This document shows positions 38,545 through 45,226 of a stretch of 54,917 bases of DNA, one piece after another (positions within the stretch are counted from its first letter, which is position 1; each line of letters starts with the position of its first letter). The notes beneath the pieces are model-generated. The model did not search any database. It saw nothing but the letters and a program-made list of their open reading frames with translations, and was not told the DNA's origin. The DNA comes from a virus. The position numbers were made by a program, and so were the translations under genes. The stretch is taken from positions 1 through 54,917 of IMG/VR virus record IMGVR_UViG_3300042402_002325. The stretch is one strand, 5' to 3'.

Positions 38545-38604
38545 TTAACTATGAATTGCAATTACAAAAGCAAAACAAGTTATTGCGATTAGAATAACTA
38601 ACAA
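38545..38604 (-). CDS. 19-residue hydrophobic microprotein (TTG start)
   Basis: MLVILIAITCFAFVIAIHS, one transmembrane-length helix, TTG start with GGAG 7 bases upstream. Last cistron before the terminator. Twin of the 35203 peptide in length and style. Confidence 0.42.
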   Translation of the reverse strand: MLVILIAITCFAFVIAIHS

Positions 38605-38605
38605 T

Positions 38606-38749
38606 TTATTCTCCTAACAATTCTAAAATCATTTGCAAATCTTTTTCATTTAGCAAAACTTGAGAAGCACCCCAAAGCCATGCAAGATAATTATCTCCGT
38701 GCTTTTCTTTTGCAAGAGTAGCAATGTCTTTTGTTAAAACTTCGTTCAT
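38606..38749 (-). CDS. 47-residue small protein
   Basis: MNEVLTKDIATLAKEKHGDN... helical, ends LGE. Coupled by TAATG to the upstream gene. Confidence 0.6.
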   Translation of the reverse strand: MNEVLTKDIATLAKEKHGDNYLAWLWGASQVLLNEKDLQMILELLGE

Positions 38750-38913
38750 TAGTTATTCTCCTTGTATAAAAAGTCCCAAGCCTCACGGCATAACACAATT
38801 GATTTGCAATTGTCACAACAGATAACCCCATGAGGGTTAAGGTCTAAGTCATAGACATCAACCATTGTAGATGTAGCACCGCATACTGATGCTAAAGGTA
38901 AAAAAGTACTCAT
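38749..38913 (-). CDS. 54-residue Cys microprotein
   Basis: MSTFLPLASVCGATSTMVDV... CCDNC plus C-R; probable zinc knuckle. TAATG overlaps on both sides. Confidence 0.6.
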   Translation of the reverse strand: MSTFLPLASVCGATSTMVDVYDLDLNPHGVICCDNCKSIVLCREAWDFLYKENN

Positions 38914-39059
38914 TAGTTTTCTTCTTTCTCTAAAAGGTATTGATTATTAAGAGGGCGACTATTGCTAGAGAACATAGCCTCTATGCTAGCCTTATTTTTT
39001 TCTAATTGAGCAAGTCTTTTTTCTTGTTGCTCTTTAAGTATTCTGTTATAAGTATCCAT
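38913..39059 (-). CDS. 48-residue coiled-coil protein
   Basis: MDTYNRILKEQQEKRLAQLE... one long charged helix. Coupled by TAATG to the next gene. Confidence 0.62.
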   Translation of the reverse strand: MDTYNRILKEQQEKRLAQLEKNKASIEAMFSSNSRPLNNQYLLEKEEN

Positions 39060-39064
39060 TACGA

Positions 39065-39289
39065 TTACTCCCAACTTCTAGTTGTAGCGAACACCTGACG
39101 ATTGCTAGGTGTGTAGTTTTCTAACTCTGTTAGAGAAACTTCTAGGATAGTACCTCTTTGAGATACTAGGTCTAAGTACTCATTAGCGTATACTTCGCTA
39201 GGTACTGTTAGAGAAACATTACCAAACTCTTTTGATAGAGGGTAGTTAGGATTAGAGTTATACTCTACTTTGTATTTTAGTGAAAACAT
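39065..39289 (-). CDS. Small beta-rich early protein
   Basis: 74 residues, MFSLKYKVEYNSNPNYPLSKEFGNV; RBS AAAGGAAAAC. First gene of the leftward operon at the divergent junction. Confidence 0.68.
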   Translation of the reverse strand: MFSLKYKVEYNSNPNYPLSKEFGNVSLTVPSEVYANEYLDLVSQRGTILEVSLTELENYTPSNRQVFATTRSWE

Positions 39290-39339
39290 TTTGTTTTCCT
39301 TTCTTAGTTAAAACCTTTTTAACTTTCTTTATACTAGTA

Positions 39340-39362
39340 AGTATAACAGAGGGGTCTGACAA
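39340..39362 (-). promoter_or_regulatory. TTGTCAG-type early promoter, leftward
   Basis: Minus strand TTGTCA (39362-39357), 11 bases, TATACT (39345-39340); drives the 39289-38545 operon. Confidence 0.76.
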
Positions 39363-39374
39363 ATTGGGGGGTGC

Positions 39375-39387
39375 AAAACGGACATTT
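39375..39387. repeat. AAAACGGACATTT repeat copy
   Basis: Exact match to the copy at 43766 and inverse of the 32415 copy; followed by a second AGGACATT half. Confidence 0.5.
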
Positions 39388-39394
39388 AGGACAT

Positions 39395-39426
39395 TGTGAC
39401 GTAGAACACATGTGACGTACATCATG
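39395..39426. promoter_or_regulatory. Tandem CRP/GlxR-like boxes at the divergent junction
   Basis: TGTGACGTAGAACACA (one mismatch, 39395-39410) directly followed by TGTGACGTACATCATG (two mismatches), between the leftward and rightward early promoters. Confidence 0.5.
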
Positions 39427-39445
39427 TGGATAAACCTGTGGATAA
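39425..39445. promoter_or_regulatory. Two DnaA boxes at the divergent junction
   Basis: TGTGGATAA at 39425-39433 and 39437-39445, inverse of TTATCCACA, spaced 12 bases. Confidence 0.5.
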
Positions 39446-39495
39446 CTGCCCGAGGCGGTGTGGGCTAAATCACATGCGACACGCCGTGTTTGGAC

Positions 39496-39524
39496 TTGCA
39501 TTTGTCAGGGTAGTGTGATAGTAT
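39496..39524 (+). promoter_or_regulatory. TTGTCAG-type early promoter, rightward
   Basis: TTGCAT (39496-39501), TTGTCA (39502-39507), 11 bases, TAGTAT (39519-39524). Same layout as the 33613 promoter. Confidence 0.74.
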
Positions 39525-39558
39525 TCTACTATACAAACTAAAGAAAGGTGTTCATCAA

Positions 39559-39732
39559 ATGGATACACTAAACAGAGTAAGAGCAGAACAACAAGCACGC
39601 TATGCGGTAGCCCATGAGAAGGCTATGGCTAAGTCCCCTTGGATTAGAGAGAGCGTGCAGGCATACCGCAACGCTACACCAGAGCAGATTGCTGAGGTAG
39701 AAGCCTACCGCAAGCGTATGCTTGGCTGGTAG
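39559..39732 (+). CDS. 57-residue basic helical protein
   Basis: MDTLNRVRAEQQARYAVAHE... helical, with ATPEQIAEVEAYRKRMLGW. GAAAGG upstream of the ATG. First gene of the rightward early operon. Confidence 0.7.
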   Translation: MDTLNRVRAEQQARYAVAHEKAMAKSPWIRESVQAYRNATPEQIAEVEAYRKRMLGW

Positions 39733-39758
39733 TGTGACCAACACCACACGCTAAAAGC

Positions 39759-39787
39759 TTGACTTTTGTCCCTATCCCTACTAGTAT
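39759..39787 (+). promoter_or_regulatory. Second rightward early promoter
   Basis: TTGACT (39759-39764), 17 bases containing TTGTCCC, TAGTAT (39782-39787). Variant of the same class with a one-base shift. Confidence 0.55.
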
Positions 39788-39824
39788 TATCACTATCAAC
39801 AAACTACAGAAAGAAGAACAGACA

Positions 39825-39992
39825 ATGACAATCACATACTCAATTTGGCAAGGCTCTAAACTACTAAGCATTGACAACATCGCACATGAGGTCAAGGCTA
39901 TTGACCACCTCATCGCATCACTAAACGATAGCGAACTAGGCAAGGTCAAGAAGTTCACCGCTAACATTCAAAAGATTGAGGCAGGTAAGTAA
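39825..39992 (+). CDS. 55-residue early protein
   Basis: MTITYSIWQGSKLLSIDNIA... alpha/beta. ATG 39825 has AGAAAGAAGAA upstream; the TTG at 39759 lies in the promoter and is excluded. Confidence 0.68.
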   Translation: MTITYSIWQGSKLLSIDNIAHEVKAIDHLIASLNDSELGKVKKFTANIQKIEAGK

Positions 39993-39995
39993 GCA

Positions 39996-40139
39996 ATGAC
40001 TATTGAACTCAACGAATACGGATTCATGCTTGACATGGGTGACTTTATCTATCTATCACTATCATGGGCAATGTTATTGACTAGCGCAGTTATTATTGCA
40101 GGGTATAAGTTCTATACAGTACGAAAGGCTACTAAATGA
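39996..40139 (+). CDS. 47-residue membrane protein
   Basis: MTIELNEYGFMLDMGDFIYL... one transmembrane helix (SLSWAMLLTSAVIIAG) and a basic tail. ATGA overlap with the next gene. Confidence 0.6.
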   Translation: MTIELNEYGFMLDMGDFIYLSLSWAMLLTSAVIIAGYKFYTVRKATK

Positions 40140-40237
40140 CATCAGCACTTTACGCACACACATGCGAGACATGTGGAGACACAGGCATCATTCTATTTGA
40201 TGGCAACACCACACGCATAGACCCTTGCAAGTGTTAG
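40136..40237 (+). CDS. 33-residue zinc microprotein
   Basis: MTSALYAHTCETCGDTGIIL... CETC plus C-x-C (PCKC): complete small zinc ribbon. Last cistron before a terminator. Confidence 0.6.
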   Translation: MTSALYAHTCETCGDTGIILFDGNTTRIDPCKC

Positions 40238-40269
40238 AGGGCGTACCAGTACCAAGATGGTGGGCATAC

Positions 40270-40293
40270 AGTAGTGTGCTCACTATTTTTTTT
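40270..40293 (+). terminator. Rho-independent terminator of the rightward early operon
   Basis: AGTAGTG-TGCT-CACTATT, seven pairs with one G.T, running into eight T. Confidence 0.72.
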
Positions 40294-40375
40294 GTTATTT
40301 TTTTCTTTATACGTGTATCATACACAACTACAAAATATTCAGATTTTTGGGAAAATGAAAATATATTCAGATTAG

Positions 40376-40384
40376 TGGTATAAT
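40376..40384 (+). promoter_or_regulatory. Extended -10 leaderless promoter for the 40392 gene
   Basis: TGGTATAAT, 7 bases before ATG 40392. Confidence 0.72.
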
Positions 40385-40391
40385 CGTACCT

Positions 40392-41003
40392 ATGACTATA
40401 TACGTAGATGGCTTTGAAAGATCTGGAAATACATTTTTGGGTGAGGCAATGGGATGGACACTTGAAACAGAGCTTTGGACTCTTCGCTCACACAAAATAT
40501 CTAACCTACAAGAAAAGCTACCAGAGCACATATTTGTAGTCCCAGTTAGAGATGCTCTACCTACTTTGGTTTCTGCCAAGGTATACAGAGATTATATCTG
40601 GGCTAATAACCTACAAGTAAATGATCGCACAGGAGACCCTGCAGAGCTTGTACAAAGACTTACAGAATACGTTGACTACCTATTGACTGACGAAGATGTC
40701 TTTATTGCTCCATTTGATAAGTTTACATCAGACCACAATGCTGTGATTGATACATTTGTAGCAAAGTATCCAGACTTTGATGTAGCCAACAGATACTCTG
40801 AAGAAGAAATAGTTGAAAAGTCACCTTTGACAGAAGAGCAAAAGCAAGACCCATTTGTTGGTAATTTTAAAAGAGCTGGTGCTGATGAAGAAAAGGCAGC
40901 TGCTGAAAATATATTTTTAACTACATACGCATCAGAGATAGAAAGTATTCAGAATAAAATTAATACTCTTTATCAAAGATATGAAAACTATAACAAGATA
41001 TAG
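40392..41003 (+). CDS. Sulfotransferase-like protein
   Basis: 203 residues. YVDGFERSGNTFLGEAM (7-16 core) corresponds to the 5'-phosphosulfate-binding loop of sulfotransferases, and FVVPVRDALPTLVSA to the 3'-phosphate-binding strand (R-D...S). C-terminal half is charged and helical. Would use PAPS, possibly made with help of the 6540 fusion. Short for the family, so remote. Confidence 0.6.
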   Translation: MTIYVDGFERSGNTFLGEAMGWTLETELWTLRSHKISNLQEKLPEHIFVVPVRDALPTLVSAKVYRDYIWANNLQVNDRTGDPAELVQRLTEYVDYLLTDEDVFIAPFDKFTSDHNAVIDTFVAKYPDFDVANRYSEEEIVEKSPLTEEQKQDPFVGNFKRAGADEEKAAAENIFLTTYASEIESIQNKINTLYQRYENYNKI

Positions 41004-41005
41004 GA

Positions 41006-41011
41006 TACAAT
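41006..41011 (+). promoter_or_regulatory. Leaderless -10 for the 41018 microgene
   Basis: TACAAT, 6 bases before ATG 41018. Confidence 0.5.
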
Positions 41012-41017
41012 AAGAAT

Positions 41018-41104
41018 ATGACTGAAGATACATACGATGGACCATTGTGTTGTGCTGCATGCACATGCACTGCTTCACATAGCTCAAAGCCTAAAGACGA
41101 ATAA
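41018..41104 (+). CDS. 28-residue Cys-rich microprotein
   Basis: MTEDTYDGPLCCAACTCTAS... CC-x2-C-x-C, four Cys within seven residues, like a tiny metal-binding peptide. No RBS; -10 box at leaderless distance. Confidence 0.5.
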   Translation: MTEDTYDGPLCCAACTCTASHSSKPKDE

Positions 41105-41129
41105 TCTTAATATTTTAAAGGGGTAAACA

Positions 41130-41312
41130 ATGTCAATACTAGACAATCTTGAAGCCTATCTTGATTTTCTTGATCAAGAACCAGAAAACCTGTCTACAAA
41201 AATTTTTTCAGAAACGGTATGCATAAATTGCTCCGAAAAGGAATCTACCCATATGCCTAATACAGACAATATGGGCAGAGACAAGTTTTGGGAAAACTTA
41301 GAAATTATTTAG
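41130..41312 (+). CDS. 60-residue acidic CxxC protein
   Basis: MSILDNLEAYLDFLDQEPEN... with CINC. AAAGGGG RBS. 3' end overlaps the opposite-strand gene by 4 bases. Confidence 0.62.
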   Translation: MSILDNLEAYLDFLDQEPENLSTKIFSETVCINCSEKESTHMPNTDNMGRDKFWENLEII

Positions 41313-41512
41313 TCTTCAGTTTTTTCTAGTTCCCACATGCGTATATCAACAAAGCCGTATAGAGACTCGTACGCAGTTTTTTCTTCTTCTGCTTCAACGA
41401 TAATCCTAACACTTTCTTCAACGTTTAATCCTGGGCTGTAATCTTTTTGAGCATTTTCTTTGTAAGTCTCTTCTATTACGCTCAGTATAGGCTTATAGTA
41501 ATGCTTAGGCAA
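41309..41512 (-). CDS. Small acidic protein
   Basis: 67 residues, MPKHYYKPILSVIEETYKEN; acidic helices. Last in a minus operon starting at 42506. Confidence 0.65.
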   Translation of the reverse strand: MPKHYYKPILSVIEETYKENAQKDYSPGLNVEESVRIIVEAEEEKTAYESLYGFVDIRMWELEKTED

Positions 41513-41702
41513 TTATGTTCGCCTCCTTTAGCTTATCGTATACATTTGCTAGCATAAAGGCTAGAGATTGCTGGCTTTGCTCAATCTTTTCCTCAACTTC
41601 TTGTGCATTCATTCCATTTTGCAAACAAATGTTTCTGTTGTCTTCATTAAGGCTGTTTAGCATAAGGACAACTGTTTCTGTCTTTTTTTGTTCTTCAGTC
41701 AT
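41505..41702 (-). CDS. Small helical protein
   Basis: 65 residues, MTEEQKKTETVVLMLNSLNED; helical. Overlaps downstream gene by 8 bases. Confidence 0.65.
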   Translation of the reverse strand: MTEEQKKTETVVLMLNSLNEDNRNICLQNGMNAQEVEEKIEQSQQSLAFMLANVYDKLKEANIIA

Positions 41703-41706
41703 TTTA

Positions 41707-41904
41707 TCACCATTTCTCTATTGGACATTTTGCTTGTTCTAATTTAGTTTTGAGCTTCATAAAACAACCACACTTCATACAAGTCTGATTGCCTTTACGA
41801 AAGAACTCACACGTTTTACATATTGATAAACGGTATTGCTCAAGCTCTTCAGGACTTCTAGGAGAACCATTAATAAGATCCCAAGGACGAACCTCTTTGC
41901 TCAT
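41707..41904 (-). CDS. Widespread phage zinc protein
   Basis: 65 residues. VRPWDLINGS, CKTCEFF, CMKCGCFMKLKTKLEQAKCPIEKW: a short two-CxxC protein found in many phages of aquatic bacteria. Function unknown. ATGA overlap with upstream gene. Confidence 0.8.
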   Translation of the reverse strand: MSKEVRPWDLINGSPRSPEELEQYRLSICKTCEFFRKGNQTCMKCGCFMKLKTKLEQAKCPIEKW

Positions 41905-42506
41905 AATATCTCCAATTTTGTCGGTATACCAATGATATCACAAGAAACTGTAGTCCACAACTGATGAGACATAGTAGGACGTATAGTAGCAGACATTCCT
42001 GGTATATCCATTACATATTTATAGCCTTTGCCATGCTTAGATTCTTTTCTTGACCAATGCTCAAAACCATAATCAAGGTTTATTGCTTCAAAGACAAATA
42101 GATGATATGTCTTAGGATCAATTTTTGACGGGATAGAGGACCAATCCTGGTCTGCTTTGGCTAAACACACATAGTAATCAGCATGAGTAGATGCAACAGA
42201 CTCTACCATCTTCTCTAATGTCTCGTGTTTGCCAAGCCTAGACCCAGATATAACCAATGTAGCCTTCTCTGGGTCATATCTTCCTGACTTGACACTTATA
42301 CTATGCCCAGTATCTAAAGTCATGTCTATACTGATGCTATGGCTTCTATCAGGCTTCCAATCATTTGGCATACCGTTTTCATTTAGGACATCGGAAACTA
42401 GTTCTTCTAAAAATTCAGATGTACAAGGTAAACGATATACAGAATGATGGATTGCCAATTTAGATAGCAAGCCACCAATTAAAACATTTCTAAGTTCATC
42501 AAGCAT
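41901..42506 (-). CDS. PD-(D/E)xK-like nuclease candidate
   Basis: 201 residues. SISIDMTLDTGHSISVKSG gives Asp...x-V-K in the spacing of restriction-type nucleases, but the usual acidic residue before x-K is replaced, so the call is tentative. C-terminus holds several Trp/His. A -10-like TACACT with TGA lies 9 bases upstream of the ATG. Confidence 0.45.
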   Translation of the reverse strand: MLDELRNVLIGGLLSKLAIHHSVYRLPCTSEFLEELVSDVLNENGMPNDWKPDRSHSISIDMTLDTGHSISVKSGRYDPEKATLVISGSRLGKHETLEKMVESVASTHADYYVCLAKADQDWSSIPSKIDPKTYHLFVFEAINLDYGFEHWSRKESKHGKGYKYVMDIPGMSATIRPTMSHQLWTTVSCDIIGIPTKLEIL

Positions 42507-42676
42507 AGTAAACCCAGTGTATCAGACATGTTGGGATTGTGTCAATCCATGTGTGTCTGTGTAATGGTTTGATATCTCTATTTCGGCGACGACTTTAATA
42601 CAATTCATTTACTGGCGAAACTTAAAGGCAGCACTTTATTTTTTTGTATCTACCCGCCGAACTTTATCTTAAATAA

Positions 42677-42685
42677 TGATATAAT
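42677..42685 (+). promoter_or_regulatory. Extended -10 promoter with minimal leader
   Basis: TGATATAAT, 9 bases before ATG 42695. Confidence 0.65.
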
Positions 42686-42694
42686 TATCTTATT

Positions 42695-42961
42695 ATGACA
42701 ATTCAAGATTGGGCTTCGTTGATTGTAGCAATTCTTACAATTGTCTCATCATTCGGTTTAGCTGTAAGATGGCTTGTAAAGCATTACCTAAGCGAGCTTA
42801 AGCCGAATTCTGGATCAAGCTTAAGAGACCAGGTTAATAGACTAGAGGCTGCTTTAGACGAGCAAAGAATAGATTCTATTGAATCTAGAAATCGCCAAGA
42901 ATCAAAGCTTGACGAGATGTATAGAATCTTGATTAAACATATTGCCAATACTGACAAATAA
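42695..42961 (+). CDS. Membrane-anchored coiled-coil phage protein
   Basis: 88 residues. WASLIVAILTIVSSFGLAVRWLVKHYL is one transmembrane helix; SSLRDQVNRLEAALDEQRIDSIE a coiled coil. Style of actinophage lysis/tail-linked membrane proteins. Confidence 0.75.
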   Translation: MTIQDWASLIVAILTIVSSFGLAVRWLVKHYLSELKPNSGSSLRDQVNRLEAALDEQRIDSIESRNRQESKLDEMYRILIKHIANTDK

Positions 42962-42967
42962 TATATC

Positions 42968-42973
42968 TATAAT
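42968..42973 (+). promoter_or_regulatory. Leaderless -10 for the 42979 gene
   Basis: TATAAT, 5 bases before ATG 42979. Confidence 0.55.
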
Positions 42974-42978
42974 ATATT

Positions 42979-43674
42979 ATGATTCCAAAAATAATATGGC
43001 AGACACATGAGCCTGAATATTTAGATCTTAAAAATAATCAATTAAACGTAATACATACTTGGAAAAATCTTAATCCTGATTGGGAGCATAAATATGTTAG
43101 CTCAAAATCTAGGGAAAAGGACATAGAGTCATTTGACAGCTTTTTGTATGAGTGCTATAAGGCTTCTAGCGGGGTAAATCAAGCAGACATATGGAGACTT
43201 GTCACTATCTATAACAATGGTGGGTTTTATGCTGATATGGACTCTATATGCCTAATGACTTTAGATGATTTGCTTTTAAATGATTATAATAACCAAGAAA
43301 TGATATGTACACCACCAGGATATCAAACAGATAGCTACGAGAATTGTTCTAATAATTCAAATTTTGCTGCAGTTAAAAATAGCACCATTATAAAATCAAT
43401 GCTAGATAAAATAATATTAGAGTATAAAAAAGAAAAAATAATGCTTGAAGCAAAAGGTTCTTCTTTAAATTCTCTTGTTGATGGCTACCCGTGTTGGCAA
43501 ATTTTTTGTGATATTTGCAGTATCAACAAAGATAAAATACTTTTCAATAAAGACTATGTAAAACACTGCCACGACTTTAAAGATAAATTTGAGGAAGATA
43601 TTGTGGTATTGTATAAAGGTCAAAAGATAAAATATTCAACTTTGTCTATAAGTAATAATTGGAATATATATTAA
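42979..43674 (+). CDS. GT32-like glycosyltransferase, copy 2
   Basis: 231 residues. IPKIIWQTHEPEYL, TWKNLNPDWEHKY, QADIWRLVTIYNNGGFYADMDSIC (DxD). Paralogue of 27984 with extra Cys. It sits just before the tail-type genes, so it may decorate virion fibres. Confidence 0.87.
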   Translation: MIPKIIWQTHEPEYLDLKNNQLNVIHTWKNLNPDWEHKYVSSKSREKDIESFDSFLYECYKASSGVNQADIWRLVTIYNNGGFYADMDSICLMTLDDLLLNDYNNQEMICTPPGYQTDSYENCSNNSNFAAVKNSTIIKSMLDKIILEYKKEKIMLEAKGSSLNSLVDGYPCWQIFCDICSINKDKILFNKDYVKHCHDFKDKFEEDIVVLYKGQKIKYSTLSISNNWNIY

Positions 43675-43765
43675 CTATATAATATCTTTTAAAAACCCTT
43701 ATACAGTATATTCTTTTCTTTATATATTTTAAGTATACACTATCCTTATTCTGGCTATTGTGTAT

Positions 43766-43778
43766 AAAACGGACATTT
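43766..43778. repeat. AAAACGGACATTT repeat copy
   Basis: Exact copy of 39375 in the gap 43675-43969; a related AAAATGTCCAATTTG lies at 43848. Confidence 0.5.
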
Positions 43779-43881
43779 GGTATATTTATCATTATAACTT
43801 TTTTGTAACAATTTCAAATACCCTGGCTTTATAAAATTTTTATGTCTAAAATGTCCAATTTGTATATATTTAAATAAATAA

Positions 43882-43952
43882 TGTTATACTTTAAGTCTGC
43901 TAGTACTCAGATTCTAACCCACCCCACTGCGTCTGAGTACTAGCTTTATTTT
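43882..43952 (+). ncRNA. Candidate sRNA: promoter plus 12-bp hairpin
   Basis: TGTTATACT (43882-43890), then CTAGTACTCAGA (43900-43911) pairing perfectly with TCTGAGTACTAG (43932-43943) around a 20-base C-rich loop, followed by CTTTATTTTAT. Expected RNA about 50-55 nt. Confidence 0.6.
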
Positions 43953-43953
43953 A

Positions 43954-43962
43954 TGGTATAAT
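43954..43962 (+). promoter_or_regulatory. Extended -10 leaderless promoter for the 43970 gene
   Basis: TGGTATAAT, 7 bases before ATG 43970. Confidence 0.72.
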
Positions 43963-43969
43963 CAATCAT

Positions 43970-44371
43970 ATGTGCACCCCAGCAATAGAAAAATTAGGAG
44001 CAACTCCAGCTCACATACAGTGGACAGTTGTTCGTGGAGATTCATCAAGCCTAGCTGTTCAATTTCTTGAAGATGATGAATCCACTGGCTGGGACATAGA
44101 GGATTGGGACTTTGCAGCAACTGCCTATGACGTATCTGGTGATTTTCTTGATGAGCTAGCAGTCAATATCTCTGGTCATACCGTAACAATTTTTGCATCA
44201 GCAGATCTTACAAAAAACTGGGGAACAAAATATACTTCAATAGTATCTGAATTACCATTTGACCTACAGGCAACCATACCCGCTGGAGAAGATGATATAG
44301 AACCAACTGTTTGGACTCCAGTACTTGGAACAATTTGTGTTCTGGGTGACATAACCCCTGGAGGTTTATAA
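43970..44371 (+). CDS. BppU-like phage structural protein
   Basis: 133 residues. IQWTVVRGDSSSLAVQFLEDD and the following beta strands (ATAYDVSGDFL, VNISGHTVTIF) match the N-terminal fold of BppU-type and actinophage minor tail proteins that attach fibres to the baseplate. Confidence 0.68.
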   Translation: MCTPAIEKLGATPAHIQWTVVRGDSSSLAVQFLEDDESTGWDIEDWDFAATAYDVSGDFLDELAVNISGHTVTIFASADLTKNWGTKYTSIVSELPFDLQATIPAGEDDIEPTVWTPVLGTICVLGDITPGGL

Positions 44372-44457
44372 TGCCAGTCATTAAAGTTGAGACATCTCAA
44401 ACAAACCTTCCACCAGTTATAAAAATTGGAAAAAAGGTTTTTAAGGTAAAGAAATAA
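44371..44457 (+). CDS. 28-residue tail-region microprotein
   Basis: MPVIKVETSQTNLPPVIKIG... basic, beta-like. Starts immediately after the 43970 gene stop (TAATG). Similar tiny cistrons follow tail genes in actinophages. Confidence 0.5.
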   Translation: MPVIKVETSQTNLPPVIKIGKKVFKVKK

Positions 44458-44466
44458 AATCAGTCC

Positions 44467-45186
44467 ATGTCAACTAGCATGGATTTTCCAGGTAAGTCTA
44501 AAAAATATTCAGATAATGTAAACAACTCTTATCAACTTGAGCAGTCAGTTTCTTTTATAGCTGTACCTGGACCACAAGGAGAGCAGGGCCCAAAGGGTGA
44601 TAAAGGCGATTCTGGACCAGAAGGTAAACAAGGACCACAGGGAGAGCCTGGAAAACCTGGTAAAGATGGAAAAAACGGTAGGGATGGAATAGCAGGAGAA
44701 AGCAGCTTGTCTCCATCAGGTCAAAGAACTGGTTGGGCTCTTTATACAAATAAAGATCAAAAAGATATTACTCTTGGTGCAACAAAAGGAAATGATGGCT
44801 GGGTTAGCTTTAGCTTTGATTGTAGGGGCAAGAACAATGAACTTTATTTACCCGAAAATAACGTTTCGTTATATAATTCACAATCACAAAAAATCAACCT
44901 TAAAGCACTAAAGGTGGGATCAATTGTAACAGTACGTTATGATATTATTCTAACTACCCTTACCAACAACACTGAGGTTTGGTTTAGAACCTATATACCA
45001 GAGTCTGATTTTTGGCCTACTACCTTTGCTGGAAACCTAAAATATCAGTTCTCATACGACATGTCACTAGAGCACACCTTTTTTATAGAAAATGACATGG
45101 TTAGAAACTATGGTGGGTTGCCACAAATATTGACAGATAATGATGCTTCAATGGTTGCCAAATCTATTTATATATCTGTTAGGTAA
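44467..45186 (+). CDS. Collagen-like tail fibre protein
   Basis: 239 residues. About 15 Gly-X-Y triplets at residues 35-79 (GPQGEQGPKGDKGDSG..), including Y-position prolines (GEP, GKP), then a beta-rich C-terminal domain (ITLGATKGNDGWVSFSF ... MVAKSIYISVR) probably trimeric. Typical of phage fibres. Y-position prolines are the classic target of prolyl 4-hydroxylases, and eight 2OG oxygenases lie downstream. Confidence 0.88.
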   Translation: MSTSMDFPGKSKKYSDNVNNSYQLEQSVSFIAVPGPQGEQGPKGDKGDSGPEGKQGPQGEPGKPGKDGKNGRDGIAGESSLSPSGQRTGWALYTNKDQKDITLGATKGNDGWVSFSFDCRGKNNELYLPENNVSLYNSQSQKINLKALKVGSIVTVRYDIILTTLTNNTEVWFRTYIPESDFWPTTFAGNLKYQFSYDMSLEHTFFIENDMVRNYGGLPQILTDNDASMVAKSIYISVR

Positions 45187-45210
45187 AATATCAAAAACTG
45201 TATAATCTTA

Positions 45211-45219
45211 TGGTACAAT
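45211..45219 (+). promoter_or_regulatory. Extended -10 leaderless promoter for the 45227 gene
   Basis: TGGTACAAT, 7 bases before ATG 45227. Confidence 0.68.
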
Positions 45220-45226
45220 TACTGCT

